Below, piece by piece: positions 26,439 to 34,828 of a stretch of DNA of 64,000 nucleotides. The DNA is from Terripilifer sp031921685 (GTDB taxonomy: Bacteria; Pseudomonadota; Alphaproteobacteria; Rhizobiales; Beijerinckiaceae), in NCBI RefSeq assembly GCF_031921685.1, contig NZ_JAPDHU010000003.1:372001-436000 (forward strand), written 5' to 3'. Under the pieces are notes generated by a model, which saw only the letters and a list, made by a program, of their open reading frames with translations, was not told where the DNA came from and searched no databases. Positions within the stretch are counted from its first letter, which is position 1, and every line of letters begins with the position of its first letter. The position numbers and the translations under genes were made by a program.

Positions 26439-27046
26439 CAAAGCCGGTCGGGCAGTTCGTTCACGTTGTTCGGCCGGGGCGGAAAATGTTTGGCGAGCAG
26501 CGGCGCGCAATAGTCGATCGCGCCGACGAAGCCTTCAGCCACCCGATCCTCGCGCATATGGCTCACCAGCAGATTGACGGCGCTCTGCCATTCGTTCTGC
26601 GCCACTTTCGCGGCGATCCCGTCATCGACGACGATGCGCGCGTAATGCTCCGCCATCGAGACGAAGATCAGCACGCCAGTGCGATCGGCCGTGCGGGCCA
26701 GGCCGCGAATATGAAACTGTTCGACGGCGGCGCGAAACGCACGCGCGCGTTTGACCCGCCGTGGCACCAGCCACATGCGCACCGCGCCGATCGACAGGAT
26801 CACCGTCGCGACGAAGAACACCAGAAGCTGGATGATGAAAATCCGCTCCGCCGACAATTGCGTGAACGCGATCAGCGGCCACGGCGTCGCCAAGGCGAAG
26901 AAGGACGACCAGATCAGCGGCGCATAGGCATAGTCGGATGAAGCGCGCGCCAACACGCAGACGATCTCGCCCGCCGTTCCCAATTCCGCTTTGTGGATCG
27001 CCGTGACGATCCGCTCCTGATCGGCGCTGGTCATTTTAATCGTCAT
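26429..27046 (-). CDS. TPM domain-containing membrane protein (short form)
   Basis: A 205-residue protein started at the ATG at 27046, which overlaps the stop of the upstream TPM gene (TGATG). An in-frame extension to 27163 would encode an Arg-rich leader read antisense-like from the Gly repeats and is not credible. It has two membrane helices (SSFFALATPWPLIAFTQL, IFIIQLLVFFVATVIL), then a TPM domain with TGVLIFVSMAEHYARIVVDDGI. This short form accompanies the longer YgcG-like protein and LemA. Function unknown; TPM domains are linked to membrane protein quality control and phosphatase activity. Confidence 0.85.
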   Translation of the reverse strand: MTIKMTSADQERIVTAIHKAELGTAGEIVCVLARASSDYAYAPLIWSSFFALATPWPLIAFTQLSAERIFIIQLLVFFVATVILSIGAVRMWLVPRRVKRARAFRAAVEQFHIRGLARTADRTGVLIFVSMAEHYARIVVDDGIAAKVAQNEWQSAVNLLVSHMREDRVAEGFVGAIDYCAPLLAKHFPPRPNNVNELPDRLWLI

Positions 27047-27867
27047 CACCAGCTCCCCGATGCACCGCCGCCGCCCGACGAGCCACCGCCGCCACCCCAC
27101 GAAGAACCGCCGCCGCCGCCGCCCCAGGAAGAGCCGCCGCTCCACGAAGAACCGGAACTCCAATTGCCGCCGGAGGTCGGAATGAAAATCGTATCGCCGC
27201 TACGACGCACCCAGCGCCCGCGCCGCCCACCCGTCGTGCTGAACATCAAATACATGATGTAGATGAACAGCAGTATCACCAGGAACGGCATGATCTGTTC
27301 GAGGAAATCGCTCTGGCTCTCAGCGCGCAGGCTCGGCCGCTTCTCCCACTCCGACGCATCTGTGGTCAGCACGGTAATGATGTCGTCGACGCCGCGCGTG
27401 ATGCCGCCGGAGAAATCGCCGGCCTTGAAGCGCGGCGTGATCGCATTGACGATGATCACTTTCGACAGTGCGTCGGTCAGGGTCTTCTCAAGCCCGTAGC
27501 CGACCTCGATACGCGCCTTGCGTTCGTTCGGCGCGACCAGCAGCAACACACCATTGTTGTTCTTGGCCTCGCCCAATTTCCAAGTGCGGAAGAGCTGGTT
27601 GGCATAGGTTTCGATGTCGCCATCCTCAAGCGATTTCACCGTGGCGACGACGAGCTGGATGCCCGATTTGTCTTCCAGCTCGCGCAGCTTCGTTTCGAGA
27701 TTGAGCTCGGTCGTAGCATCAATGATGCCGGCCTGATCGACGATACGGCCGCTGAGCGGCGGAAACGTCAGCGCGGCGGCGGCGAGCGTGAGACAGAGCG
27801 CGGCCATGAGGCCGAGCCAGATCGCGCCCACATGACGACGCACAGACAGGCCCATACGAGCGCTCAT
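27046..27867 (-). CDS. TPM domain-containing protein, YgcG-like, Gly/Ser-rich C-terminus
   Basis: A 273-residue secreted membrane-anchored protein. A signal sequence covers about residues 16-37, the TPM domain starts FPPLSGRIVDQAGIIDATTE, and includes IQLVVATVKSLEDGDIETYANQLFRTWKLG and NGVLLLVAPNERKARIEVGYGLE. A C-terminal helix (MPFLVILLFIYIMYLMF) precedes a tail dominated by Gly, Ser and Trp (WSGGSSWGGGGGGSSWGGGG). Such tails are typical of the group. It is translationally coupled to the shorter TPM gene downstream and follows lemA by 43 bp. Confidence 0.88.
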   Translation of the reverse strand: MSARMGLSVRRHVGAIWLGLMAALCLTLAAAALTFPPLSGRIVDQAGIIDATTELNLETKLRELEDKSGIQLVVATVKSLEDGDIETYANQLFRTWKLGEAKNNNGVLLLVAPNERKARIEVGYGLEKTLTDALSKVIIVNAITPRFKAGDFSGGITRGVDDIITVLTTDASEWEKRPSLRAESQSDFLEQIMPFLVILLFIYIMYLMFSTTGGRRGRWVRRSGDTIFIPTSGGNWSSGSSWSGGSSWGGGGGGSSWGGGGGSSGGGGASGSW

Positions 27868-27910
27868 AACGAGGCCGCGCAGGCTGTTCGCATGCCCAAC
27901 TCCGTTGGCG

Positions 27911-28510
27911 TCAGAACTTCACCGGTGGTGGTGTTTGCGCACCATCGACCGCCGTGAACTCGGCCATCGGTTTGTTGCCGCGGAACACGGTCATTGCCCA
28001 CAAGAGGCTCGGGAAGGTCTTCAGCTCCGTATTATAGGCGCGCACCGCTTCGATGTAGTCGCGGCGCGACACGGCGATGCGATTCTCAGTGCCTTCCAAC
28101 TGTGATTGCAGGGCGAGGAAGTTCTGGTTCGACTTCAGATCGGGATAGTTCTCGCTCACCGCGATGAGCCGTCCCAACGCACCGGACAACTGGCTCTGCG
28201 CATCCTGGAACTGCTTGATCTTCGCCGGATCGGACAGTTGCGAGGCATCGACCTGGATCGATGTCGCCTTGGCGCGGGCCTCGATCACCGAGGTCAGCAC
28301 ATCCTTCTCCTGCTTGGCGTAGCCCTGCACTGTCGCGACGAGATTGGGAATGAGATCGGCGCGGCGTTGATATTGATTCTGTACGTCACCCCACTTGGCC
28401 TTGGCCTGTTCTTCGAGGGTGGGAATGGTGTTGTAACCGCAGCCCGCCACCGCCGAGGCCAAACACAGGACTATGAGGAATCGGGAAATCCGTTGCTTTG
28501 AAAAGAACAT
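27911..28510 (-). CDS. LemA family lipoprotein
   Basis: A 199-residue LemA protein. The N-terminus has a lipobox-like CLASAVAGCGYN, suggesting lipid attachment after cleavage before Cys. The long helical domain has the hallmark NQYQRRADLIPNLVATVQGYA and later SRRDYIEAVRAYNTELKTFPS. LemA and TPM genes travel together in many bacteria, but the joint role in the envelope is not established. It is the first gene of the lemA-TPM-TPM operon. The promoter lies in the 157-bp gap shared with the divergent TonB receptor. Confidence 0.9.
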   Translation of the reverse strand: MFFSKQRISRFLIVLCLASAVAGCGYNTIPTLEEQAKAKWGDVQNQYQRRADLIPNLVATVQGYAKQEKDVLTSVIEARAKATSIQVDASQLSDPAKIKQFQDAQSQLSGALGRLIAVSENYPDLKSNQNFLALQSQLEGTENRIAVSRRDYIEAVRAYNTELKTFPSLLWAMTVFRGNKPMAEFTAVDGAQTPPPVKF

Positions 28511-28586
28511 GGTCAGCCTCCGTCCAAGGCCGAAAACATAGAAGCAACTGATGACAGGGAAAAGAGCCGGTTAGATCGCCCACAGA

Positions 28587-28603
28587 ATGTTATACTATTG
28601 CAT
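28587..28603. promoter_or_regulatory. Zur-like box 1 upstream of the TonB receptor
   Basis: ATGTTATACTATTGCAT differs at two positions from the enterobacterial Zur core ATGTTATANTATAACAT. Its centre is 73 bp before the receptor start. A second copy lies 40 bp further on (28627-28643), that is, about four helical turns away on the same face. Zur represses zinc uptake genes when zinc is plentiful. Confidence 0.65.
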
Positions 28604-28626
28604 AGCCGTCGCAGCTCCGATAAGAA

Positions 28627-28643
28627 ACGTTACACTATAACAT
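28627..28643. promoter_or_regulatory. Zur-like box 2 upstream of the TonB receptor
   Basis: ACGTTACACTATAACAT, also two mismatches from ATGTTATANTATAACAT, here in the other half-site. It ends 24 bp before the ATG, placing it where it would block a promoter or ribosome binding site region. Confidence 0.65.
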
Positions 28644-28667
28644 ACACAGATCGGACTGGGCTGCCTT

Positions 28668-30779
28668 ATGAAACGTCGAAATCTTGTTCTTTCAGCCGGT
28701 TATGTCCTTATTTCGGCGAAAGCCGCAACCGCGCAAGTGCTTCTCCCCGATATCGTGGTGACCGCACCAAGTCCGATCCAGGAACCCTGGCGCCAGGCGC
28801 CCCGTCCCGCCACCCAGACCGGCCTCCTGCCGATCGCCGACCGCGCTTTCGCGCCGATCACCGTCGTCACCGAAAGCGACCTGCAACGCACCGCCGGTGC
28901 GACGCTCGGCGACATGCTCGTCAACAAGCCCGGCCTCTCCAGCTCGTCCTATGCACCGGGCGCCAGCCGGCCGATCATCCGTGGCCTCGACAATTCGCGC
29001 GTGCGCGTTCAGGAGAATGGCATCGGTTCGATGGACGTCTCCACCATCGGCGAAGATCACGGCGTGCCGATCGATCCCCTGTCCGCGCAAAAGGTTGAGG
29101 TCATTCGCGGCCCCGCCAGTCTGCGCTGGGGCTCACAAGCCATCGGCGGCGTCGTCAATGCCGAGAACAATCGCATTCCGGGGCCTGATACGGCCGAGGG
29201 CTTGCACGGCACTTTGCGCGGCGCGCTGACATCGGCTGATCGCGGCGGCGAAAGCTCGGCCCTCTTCGACGCGCGGCAAGGCAACTTCGCTTTCCACGGC
29301 GATTATTTCCAGCGCAATGCCGGCGACTATCAGACACCGCATGGCCGCCAGCCGAACTCCGCTCTCAACATGCAAGGTGGCTCGCTCGGCGGTTCTTATA
29401 TTTTCGATCGCGGCTATGTCGGCCTGTCGATCACGCAGTTCAACTCGATCTATCATGTGCCGGGCCTTGCCGGCTCCGCCAGCAACACACGCATCGATCT
29501 GCAACAGACCAAGATCAACGCCAAGGGCGAATTCCAAGTGGGTTCGGCCTTCATTGATACGGTCCGCTTCTGGTTCGCCGGTTCACAATATCGCCACTAC
29601 GAGCGTGGTCTCGACAGCGATACCGGCATGGATGCGATCGGCGCCACCTTCAAGAACCGCGAATATGAAGGCCGCGTCGAAGCGCAATTAACGCCGATGG
29701 AAACGGCCTTCGGACGCCTGACCACGGCGGTGGGCGTGCAATATGGCACGCAGCGCATCGGCACGGCGGGTGAAGCCGGCGGCCTGCTCGATCCCACGCG
29801 CGGCAACCGCACCGCCGCCTATATTTTCAACGAATTGCAAGCCACTGAGAAACTGCGCCTGCAAGCGGCCGCACGCATCGAGCATGTGAGCTTCAACAGC
29901 ATACAGACGTTGTTCCCGTCGACTTATCTCCCCGACGGCTCGTCACTGGTGCAAACACCGCGTACGCGTCAGTTCACGCCCGGCAGCATCAGCCTCGGCG
30001 CCCTCTACGATCTGCCCCATGACATTGTCGCCAGCGTAACCGCGCAATATGTGCAGCGCGCGCCTGACGCGCTGGAACTGTTCGCCCATGGCGCCCATGA
30101 CGCGACGGCAACCTTCGAGATCGGCAATCCCAATCTTCGCAAGGAAGCGGCTACCTCGATCGAATTCGGTCTGCGCCGCTCTAAGGGACCATTCCGCTTC
30201 GACTTCACCGCCTACCATACCCGCTATCAGGGCTATATCTCCAAGCGCCTCACAGGCGTGCTCTGCGGCGATGATTTCGACTCCTGCGGTGTCGACACCG
30301 AACTTAAGCAGCTCGTCTACACCCAGCGCGACGCAACCTTCACCGGCGCCGAACTCTCCGCGCAATATGACGCCTTTGAAGCCGGCAAAGGCGTGATCGG
30401 CTTCGAAGGGCAGTTCGACGTGGTGCGCGCCCGCTTCACCGATGGCACCAATGTGCCGCGCATCCCGCCGGTGCGGCTGGGCGGTGGCATTTACTATCGC
30501 TCGTCCGATTGGTTTGCCCGCGTCAACTGGCTGCACGCCTTCTCGCACCGCCAAATCGATCCGACCCAGGAGACACCGACAAAGGGCTACAATCTCCTGC
30601 GCGCCGATCTCGCCTACACCTACAAATGGCGAGACGTCGGCCAGCCGCTTGAACTCACCATCGGCATTTCCGGCAACAACCTCCTGAACGCCGATATCCG
30701 TAACTCAACCTCCATCCTGAAGGACGAAGTTCTGATGCCGGGCCGCACGGTGAAGGTTTTCGCGGCGCTGAAATTCTAA
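28668..30779 (+). CDS. TonB-dependent outer membrane receptor, probable zinc receptor (ZnuD-like)
   Basis: A 703-residue receptor with a short signal peptide (ending SAKAATAQ), a TonB box-like VLLPDIVVTAP, and a plug domain: GDMLVNKPGLSSSSYAPGAS, RPIIRGLDNSRVRVQENGI and VEVIRGPASLRWGSQAIGGV. The barrel ends in the aromatic residue FAALKF, as outer membrane proteins do. The plug wording (SRPIIRGLD, DHGVPIDPLSAQKVEV) resembles ZnuD-type zinc receptors. Two Zur-like palindromes upstream support zinc as substrate. It has a disulfide-like loop GVLCGDDFDSCGVD in the barrel, as ZnuD proteins often do. Specificity remains an inference. Confidence 0.85.
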   Translation: MKRRNLVLSAGYVLISAKAATAQVLLPDIVVTAPSPIQEPWRQAPRPATQTGLLPIADRAFAPITVVTESDLQRTAGATLGDMLVNKPGLSSSSYAPGASRPIIRGLDNSRVRVQENGIGSMDVSTIGEDHGVPIDPLSAQKVEVIRGPASLRWGSQAIGGVVNAENNRIPGPDTAEGLHGTLRGALTSADRGGESSALFDARQGNFAFHGDYFQRNAGDYQTPHGRQPNSALNMQGGSLGGSYIFDRGYVGLSITQFNSIYHVPGLAGSASNTRIDLQQTKINAKGEFQVGSAFIDTVRFWFAGSQYRHYERGLDSDTGMDAIGATFKNREYEGRVEAQLTPMETAFGRLTTAVGVQYGTQRIGTAGEAGGLLDPTRGNRTAAYIFNELQATEKLRLQAAARIEHVSFNSIQTLFPSTYLPDGSSLVQTPRTRQFTPGSISLGALYDLPHDIVASVTAQYVQRAPDALELFAHGAHDATATFEIGNPNLRKEAATSIEFGLRRSKGPFRFDFTAYHTRYQGYISKRLTGVLCGDDFDSCGVDTELKQLVYTQRDATFTGAELSAQYDAFEAGKGVIGFEGQFDVVRARFTDGTNVPRIPPVRLGGGIYYRSSDWFARVNWLHAFSHRQIDPTQETPTKGYNLLRADLAYTYKWRDVGQPLELTIGISGNNLLNADIRNSTSILKDEVLMPGRTVKVFAALKF

Positions 30780-30826
30780 ACTCGGATCAGGTGACACCAT
30801 GCCGCCGGCGGTTTATGTCCGGCGGC

Positions 30827-31213
30827 ATGTCCGTTTCGCGCCAGTTCATCATTTTCGCCGCCGTCGGCGTCGCCGCCATGATCGCCCATTACGGCGCGCT
30901 CATCGGCCTCGTCGAAGGCATGGGCTGGCGGCCGGTGCCGGCCACGCTCGTCGGCTATATCTGCGGCGGCATCGTTTCCTATCTGCTCAACCGCCGCCAC
31001 ACCTACCAGAGCGATCGGCCGCATGAGGAAGCGGGCTGGCGCTTCGCGCTTGTCGCCGCCGTCGGCTTTGGCCTGACCTGGCTGTTCATGTTTGCGCTCC
31101 ACGACAAGTTGGGCCTGCAATATCTTCTCGCCCAGCTCATCACCACGGCCATCGTCATGGCCTGGAGCTTCCTCGCGCACAAGTGGTTCACCTTCGGCGA
31201 ACCGCTCGCATAA
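30827..31213 (+). CDS. GtrA family membrane protein
   Basis: A 128-residue four-helix membrane protein of the GtrA/DPMS type. Helices: FIIFAAVGVAAMIAHYGALI, ATLVGYICGGIVSYLLNRRHTY, FALVAAVGFGLTWLFMFAL, LAQLITTAIVMAWSFLAHKW. The motif NRRHTY and the final KWFTFGE are characteristic. GtrA proteins are thought to flip undecaprenyl-linked sugars. In-frame starts at 30791 (GTG) and 30815 (ATG) are also possible. The stop abuts the stop of the convergent hemF. Confidence 0.82.
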   Translation: MSVSRQFIIFAAVGVAAMIAHYGALIGLVEGMGWRPVPATLVGYICGGIVSYLLNRRHTYQSDRPHEEAGWRFALVAAVGFGLTWLFMFALHDKLGLQYLLAQLITTAIVMAWSFLAHKWFTFGEPLA

Positions 31214-32128
31214 TCACGGCCACTTCACGCTCGGCGGCAGCGACGACAGAATCGAGTCCACATTGCCGCCGGTCTTCAAGCCGAAGATCGTGCCGCGATC
31301 GTAGATCAGATTGAACTCCACATAGCGCCCGCGCCGCACCAATTGTTCCTCGCGCTGCGCCGGCGTCCACGGCTTTTGAAAATTGCGCTGCACCAGTTGC
31401 GGATAGATGTTCAGAAAGCTTTCGCCGACATCGCGCGTGAAGGCGAAATCCGCATCCCAGGCGCTGTTCACCGGATCGCCCGCGCTGTTGAGATAATCAT
31501 AGAAAATGCCGCCGACGCCGCGCGGCTCGTTGCGGTGCTTCAAGAAGAAATAGTCGTCGCACCAGGCTTTAAACTTCTCATAGGGCGCGACATCAGCATG
31601 CCGCGCGCAGGCCCCTTGCAGGGCCGCGTGGAAATCCACCGTATCGGGATCATCCTGCATGCGCCGCGCATCGAGCACCGGCGTCAGATCGGCACCACCG
31701 CCGAACCAATGTTTCGAAGTGACGACGAAGCGCGTGTTCATATGTACCGCCGGCACGTTCGGATTCCACGGATGGACGATCAGCGAAATGCCCGACGCCC
31801 AAAATCTGGGATCATCGGCGGCGCCTGGAATCTGCGCGGCGAATTCCGGCGCGAACGTGCCGAACACGGTCGAGACATGCACGCCGGCCTTTTCGAAGAC
31901 CCGGCCCTTCAGAATGGCCATCGTGCCGCCGCCGCCCGGCGCGCCATCGTGATTGGTGCGCTGCCACGGCTTGCGCACGGCACGGCCTGGCGCCGAGGCC
32001 TCGTCAGGAAACGGCCCGCCACAGTCGGTCTCCAGCGCCTCGAAACTCCCGAGGATGCGATCCTGCAGGGCCTCGAACCACGCTCGCGCCGTCTGCTTGC
32101 GCGCTTCGAGATCGAATTCTGACGCCAT
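31214..32128 (-). CDS. hemF: Oxygen-dependent coproporphyrinogen III oxidase
   Basis: A 304-residue enzyme that oxidatively decarboxylates coproporphyrinogen III to protoporphyrinogen IX in heme synthesis, using O2. The start is ATG at 32128 with AGGAG eight bases before it; an earlier start at 32152 is unlikely. Signature stretches are GGGGTMAILKGRVFEKAGVH, HMNTRFVVTSKHWFGGGADL, HRNEPRGVGGIFYDYLN and YVEFNLIYDRGTIFGLKTGG. Length is normal. No second, oxygen-independent HemN is in this window. Confidence 0.97.
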   Translation of the reverse strand: MASEFDLEARKQTARAWFEALQDRILGSFEALETDCGGPFPDEASAPGRAVRKPWQRTNHDGAPGGGGTMAILKGRVFEKAGVHVSTVFGTFAPEFAAQIPGAADDPRFWASGISLIVHPWNPNVPAVHMNTRFVVTSKHWFGGGADLTPVLDARRMQDDPDTVDFHAALQGACARHADVAPYEKFKAWCDDYFFLKHRNEPRGVGGIFYDYLNSAGDPVNSAWDADFAFTRDVGESFLNIYPQLVQRNFQKPWTPAQREEQLVRRGRYVEFNLIYDRGTIFGLKTGGNVDSILSSLPPSVKWP

Positions 32129-32200
32129 CGAACGACTCCTGATCCCGCCCAAACCGCGGCGGCGGGCTTTTCATACTGCCCTCAAAGCCAAATGGCGATT

Positions 32201-32668
32201 TTAGCGGGCGCCGATCTGCCGCAGCGCCTCTCCCATAACCATGGCGGCGCTGACCGCCACATTGAGCGAGCGCAAACCCGGCCGCACCGCGATCGAAACC
32301 GCCGCGTCGGCCGCCTGGTGGACCTCTTCGGGCACGCCCATTGATTCGCGGCCGACCAGCAAAATATCCCCGGATTCAAATGTGAAATCCGTATAGGAAC
32401 GCTCCGCCCGGGTGGTCAGCAGCACGAGCCGGCGCCGGGCCGGGCCCCGCCAGGCCTCGAAAGCCGCCCAGGAGACGTGGCGGGCGATCGCCACATGGTC
32501 GAGATAATCCATTCCCGACCGGCGAAAATGGCGGTCGGAGACTGGAAAACCAGCCGGTTCGATGATCGCCGCATCGACGCCGAGGCACGCGCACGTGCGC
32601 AGCATCGTGCCGCAGTTCTGTGGAATATCAGGCTGAAACAGCGCCAAGGTCAGCAAGCTCATGGCCAC
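32201..32668 (-). CDS. trmL: tRNA (cytidine(34)-2'-O)-methyltransferase
   Basis: A 155-residue SPOUT methyltransferase that 2'-O-methylates the wobble base of tRNA-Leu isoacceptors. The N-terminus LALFQPDIPQNCGTMLRTCA, the middle FRRSGMDYLDHV, and the knot motifs DILLVGRESMGVPEEV and RPGLRSLNVAVSAAMVMGEAL are all in place. It lies 72 bp upstream of hemF on the same strand, so the two may be co-transcribed. It is divergent from the bc1 operon. Confidence 0.92.
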   Translation of the reverse strand: MAMSLLTLALFQPDIPQNCGTMLRTCACLGVDAAIIEPAGFPVSDRHFRRSGMDYLDHVAIARHVSWAAFEAWRGPARRRLVLLTTRAERSYTDFTFESGDILLVGRESMGVPEEVHQAADAAVSIAVRPGLRSLNVAVSAAMVMGEALRQIGAR

Positions 32669-32962
32669 GGCCTATAGCTTGGGCGGAACCGGCCGGGAAG
32701 CCGGCTTCCGCACCGCAGTGGACCATGGCTCCGGGGCTATGGACAACCCGTTAGAACGATGCGAGATAGCCCCGCTAACGCTCGGATTTCCGGTCCCAAC
32801 GGGGCGGGGCCGGAGCACTCCAAATAAGCCCGAATGGTGGCGATGCGTCGCATTGCCGCTGACGGATGTTGGACCTAGTGGAACGACAGCTCCTGCGGGA
32901 GCCTCGTTTGACCACCGTATGGCGCGCCGCTGTCGCCAGTCCGGTGCAGCAAGGGGGTTATA

Positions 32963-33490
32963 GTGGCTACTTCTTCGACCGTGGAACCAACCCGCAGGGA
33001 TTTCCTGTTCATCGCGACAGGCGCCGCCGGCGCGGTCGGTGTCGGCGCCGTCGCATGGCCCCTGATCAGCCAGATGAACCCTGACGCTTCGACCCTGGCC
33101 ATGGCCTCGATCGAAGTCGACATCTCGGCGGTTCCGCTGGGCTCGATCATGACGGTCAAATGGCGCGGTAAACCGGTGTTCGTCCGTCACCGCACGCCCA
33201 AGGAAATTCAGGAAGCCACCAGCGTGCCGCTGGCCGAGCTGCCCGATCCGGAAACCGACAAGCAGCGCGTCCAGAAGCCGGAATGGCTCGTGGTCGTCGG
33301 CATCTGCACGCATCTCGGTTGCGTGCCGATCGGCCAGGCCGGTTCGCGCGGCGATTACGATGGCTGGTTCTGCCCCTGCCACGGCTCCCAGTACGACACC
33401 TCCGGCCGCATCCGTCGTGGCCCCGCACCGAAGAACCTCGAGGTTCCGACCTATTCCTTCCTCAGCGACACGAAGCTCAAGATCGGCTGA
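32963..33490 (+). CDS. petA: Ubiquinol-cytochrome c reductase iron-sulfur (Rieske) subunit
   Basis: The 175-residue Rieske subunit of the cytochrome bc1 complex. It starts at GTG with AAGGGGG upstream. The N-terminus has a twin-arginine motif (TRRDFLFIATG) followed by an uncleaved membrane anchor, as in other Rieske proteins. The 2Fe-2S ligands are in GICTHLGCVPI and FCPCHGSQYD. The protein passes electrons from ubiquinol to cytochrome c1 on the periplasmic side. It is first in the petABC operon. The 294-bp gap upstream, shared with trmL, holds no gene. Confidence 0.97.
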   Translation: MATSSTVEPTRRDFLFIATGAAGAVGVGAVAWPLISQMNPDASTLAMASIEVDISAVPLGSIMTVKWRGKPVFVRHRTPKEIQEATSVPLAELPDPETDKQRVQKPEWLVVVGICTHLGCVPIGQAGSRGDYDGWFCPCHGSQYDTSGRIRRGPAPKNLEVPTYSFLSDTKLKIG

Positions 33491-33551
33491 TCCAGCCGCT
33501 TGAGTTCGTCGTCGTTTTTGCATCCGTGCTCGCCAAATAGAGACAAGTCAC

Positions 33552-34805
33552 ATGAGCGGACCCTCCACCTACGTCCCCAAAAGCGCCCTCGGCCGCTGGT
33601 TTGAGAGCCGCCTGCCCATCGCCGGGCTGATCCACGGCTCCTTCATCGCCTATCCGACCCCGCGCAACCTCAACTACTGGTGGACCTTCGGCGGCATCCT
33701 CAGCTTCATGCTGGTGGCGCAGATCGTCACCGGCATCGTGCTGACGATGCACTACACGCCGCACGTCGATCTGGCCTTCGCTTCGGTCGAATCGATCATG
33801 CGCGACGTGAACTGGGGCTGGTTCCTGCGTTATGCGCATTCGAACGGCGCTTCGATGTTCTTCGTCGCCGTCTACATCCATATGTTCCGCGGCGTGTACT
33901 ACGGCTCCTACAAGGCGCCGCGTGAAGTGCTGTGGATCCTCGGCGTCATCATCTACCTCTTGATGATGGCCACCGGCTTCCTGGGCTACACCCTGCCGTG
34001 GGGCCAGATGAGCTTCTGGGGCGCCACCGTCATCACCAACTTCTTCACCGCCATCCCGCTGGTCGGCGATGCGATCACCACCTGGCTCTGGGGTGGCTAT
34101 TCGGTCGGCAACCCGACGCTGAACCGCTTCTTCGCCCTGCACTACCTGCTGCCGTTCATGATCGCCGGCGTCGTCGTCCTGCACGTGTGGGCGCTGCACG
34201 TGGTCGGCCAGAACAACCCGGACGGTATCGAGATCAAGAACGTCAATCGCGACGCGGTGGCCTTCACGCCCTACGCCACGATCAAGGACAGCTTCGCGCT
34301 GGTCTGCTTCCTGATCCTCTACGCTTGGTTCGTCTTCCAGGTGCCCAACTACCTCGGTCACGCCGACAACTACATCGAGGCCAATCCGCTTTCGACGCCG
34401 GCGCACATCGTTCCGGAATGGTACTACCTGCCGTTCTACGCGATCCTGCGCGCCATCCCGTCCAAGCTCGGCGGCGTTATCGCGATGTTCGGTTCGATCG
34501 CCATCCTCGCCTTCCTGCCCTGGCTCGACACCTCCCGTGTCCGCTCGGGCAAGTACCGGCCGATGTTCAAGATCTTCTTCTGGGCGTTCGTCCTGTGCTG
34601 CCTCGGCCTGGGCTACCTCGGCTCGATGCCGGCGGAAGGTGGCTATGTCATCGCAGCGCGCCTGCTGACGACCTACTACTTCGGCTTCTTCATCATCATC
34701 CTGCCGCTTCTCGGCATCTTTGAAACGCCCAAGCCCGTCCCTGCATCGATCGCCGATGCGGTGCTCGCCAGAAATGGCGGCGCGGCGGCGCAGCCGGCTG
34801 AATGA
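33552..34805 (+). CDS. petB: Ubiquinol-cytochrome c reductase cytochrome b
   Basis: A 417-residue cytochrome b with eight membrane helices. Heme ligand histidines lie in RYAHSNGASMFFVAVYIHMF and in HYLLPFMIAGVVVLHVWALH. The quinol oxidation site motif PEWY is present (HIVPEWYYLPFYAILR). It is not fused to cytochrome c1, unlike the fbcH arrangement of Bradyrhizobium. The end overlaps the open frame of cytochrome c1 but precedes its probable start by 23 bases. Confidence 0.97.
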   Translation: MSGPSTYVPKSALGRWFESRLPIAGLIHGSFIAYPTPRNLNYWWTFGGILSFMLVAQIVTGIVLTMHYTPHVDLAFASVESIMRDVNWGWFLRYAHSNGASMFFVAVYIHMFRGVYYGSYKAPREVLWILGVIIYLLMMATGFLGYTLPWGQMSFWGATVITNFFTAIPLVGDAITTWLWGGYSVGNPTLNRFFALHYLLPFMIAGVVVLHVWALHVVGQNNPDGIEIKNVNRDAVAFTPYATIKDSFALVCFLILYAWFVFQVPNYLGHADNYIEANPLSTPAHIVPEWYYLPFYAILRAIPSKLGGVIAMFGSIAILAFLPWLDTSRVRSGKYRPMFKIFFWAFVLCCLGLGYLGSMPAEGGYVIAARLLTTYYFGFFIIILPLLGIFETPKPVPASIADAVLARNGGAAAQPAE

Positions 34806-34828
34806 TCAGGGGAGCTAAGGAAAACATC

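Noticed and set aside
27047..27163. Long Arg-rich N-terminal extension of the short TPM protein
   Set aside because: The Arg-rich residues come from reading the Gly-rich repeat of the upstream gene in another frame. The coupled ATG at 27046 gives the normal family start.
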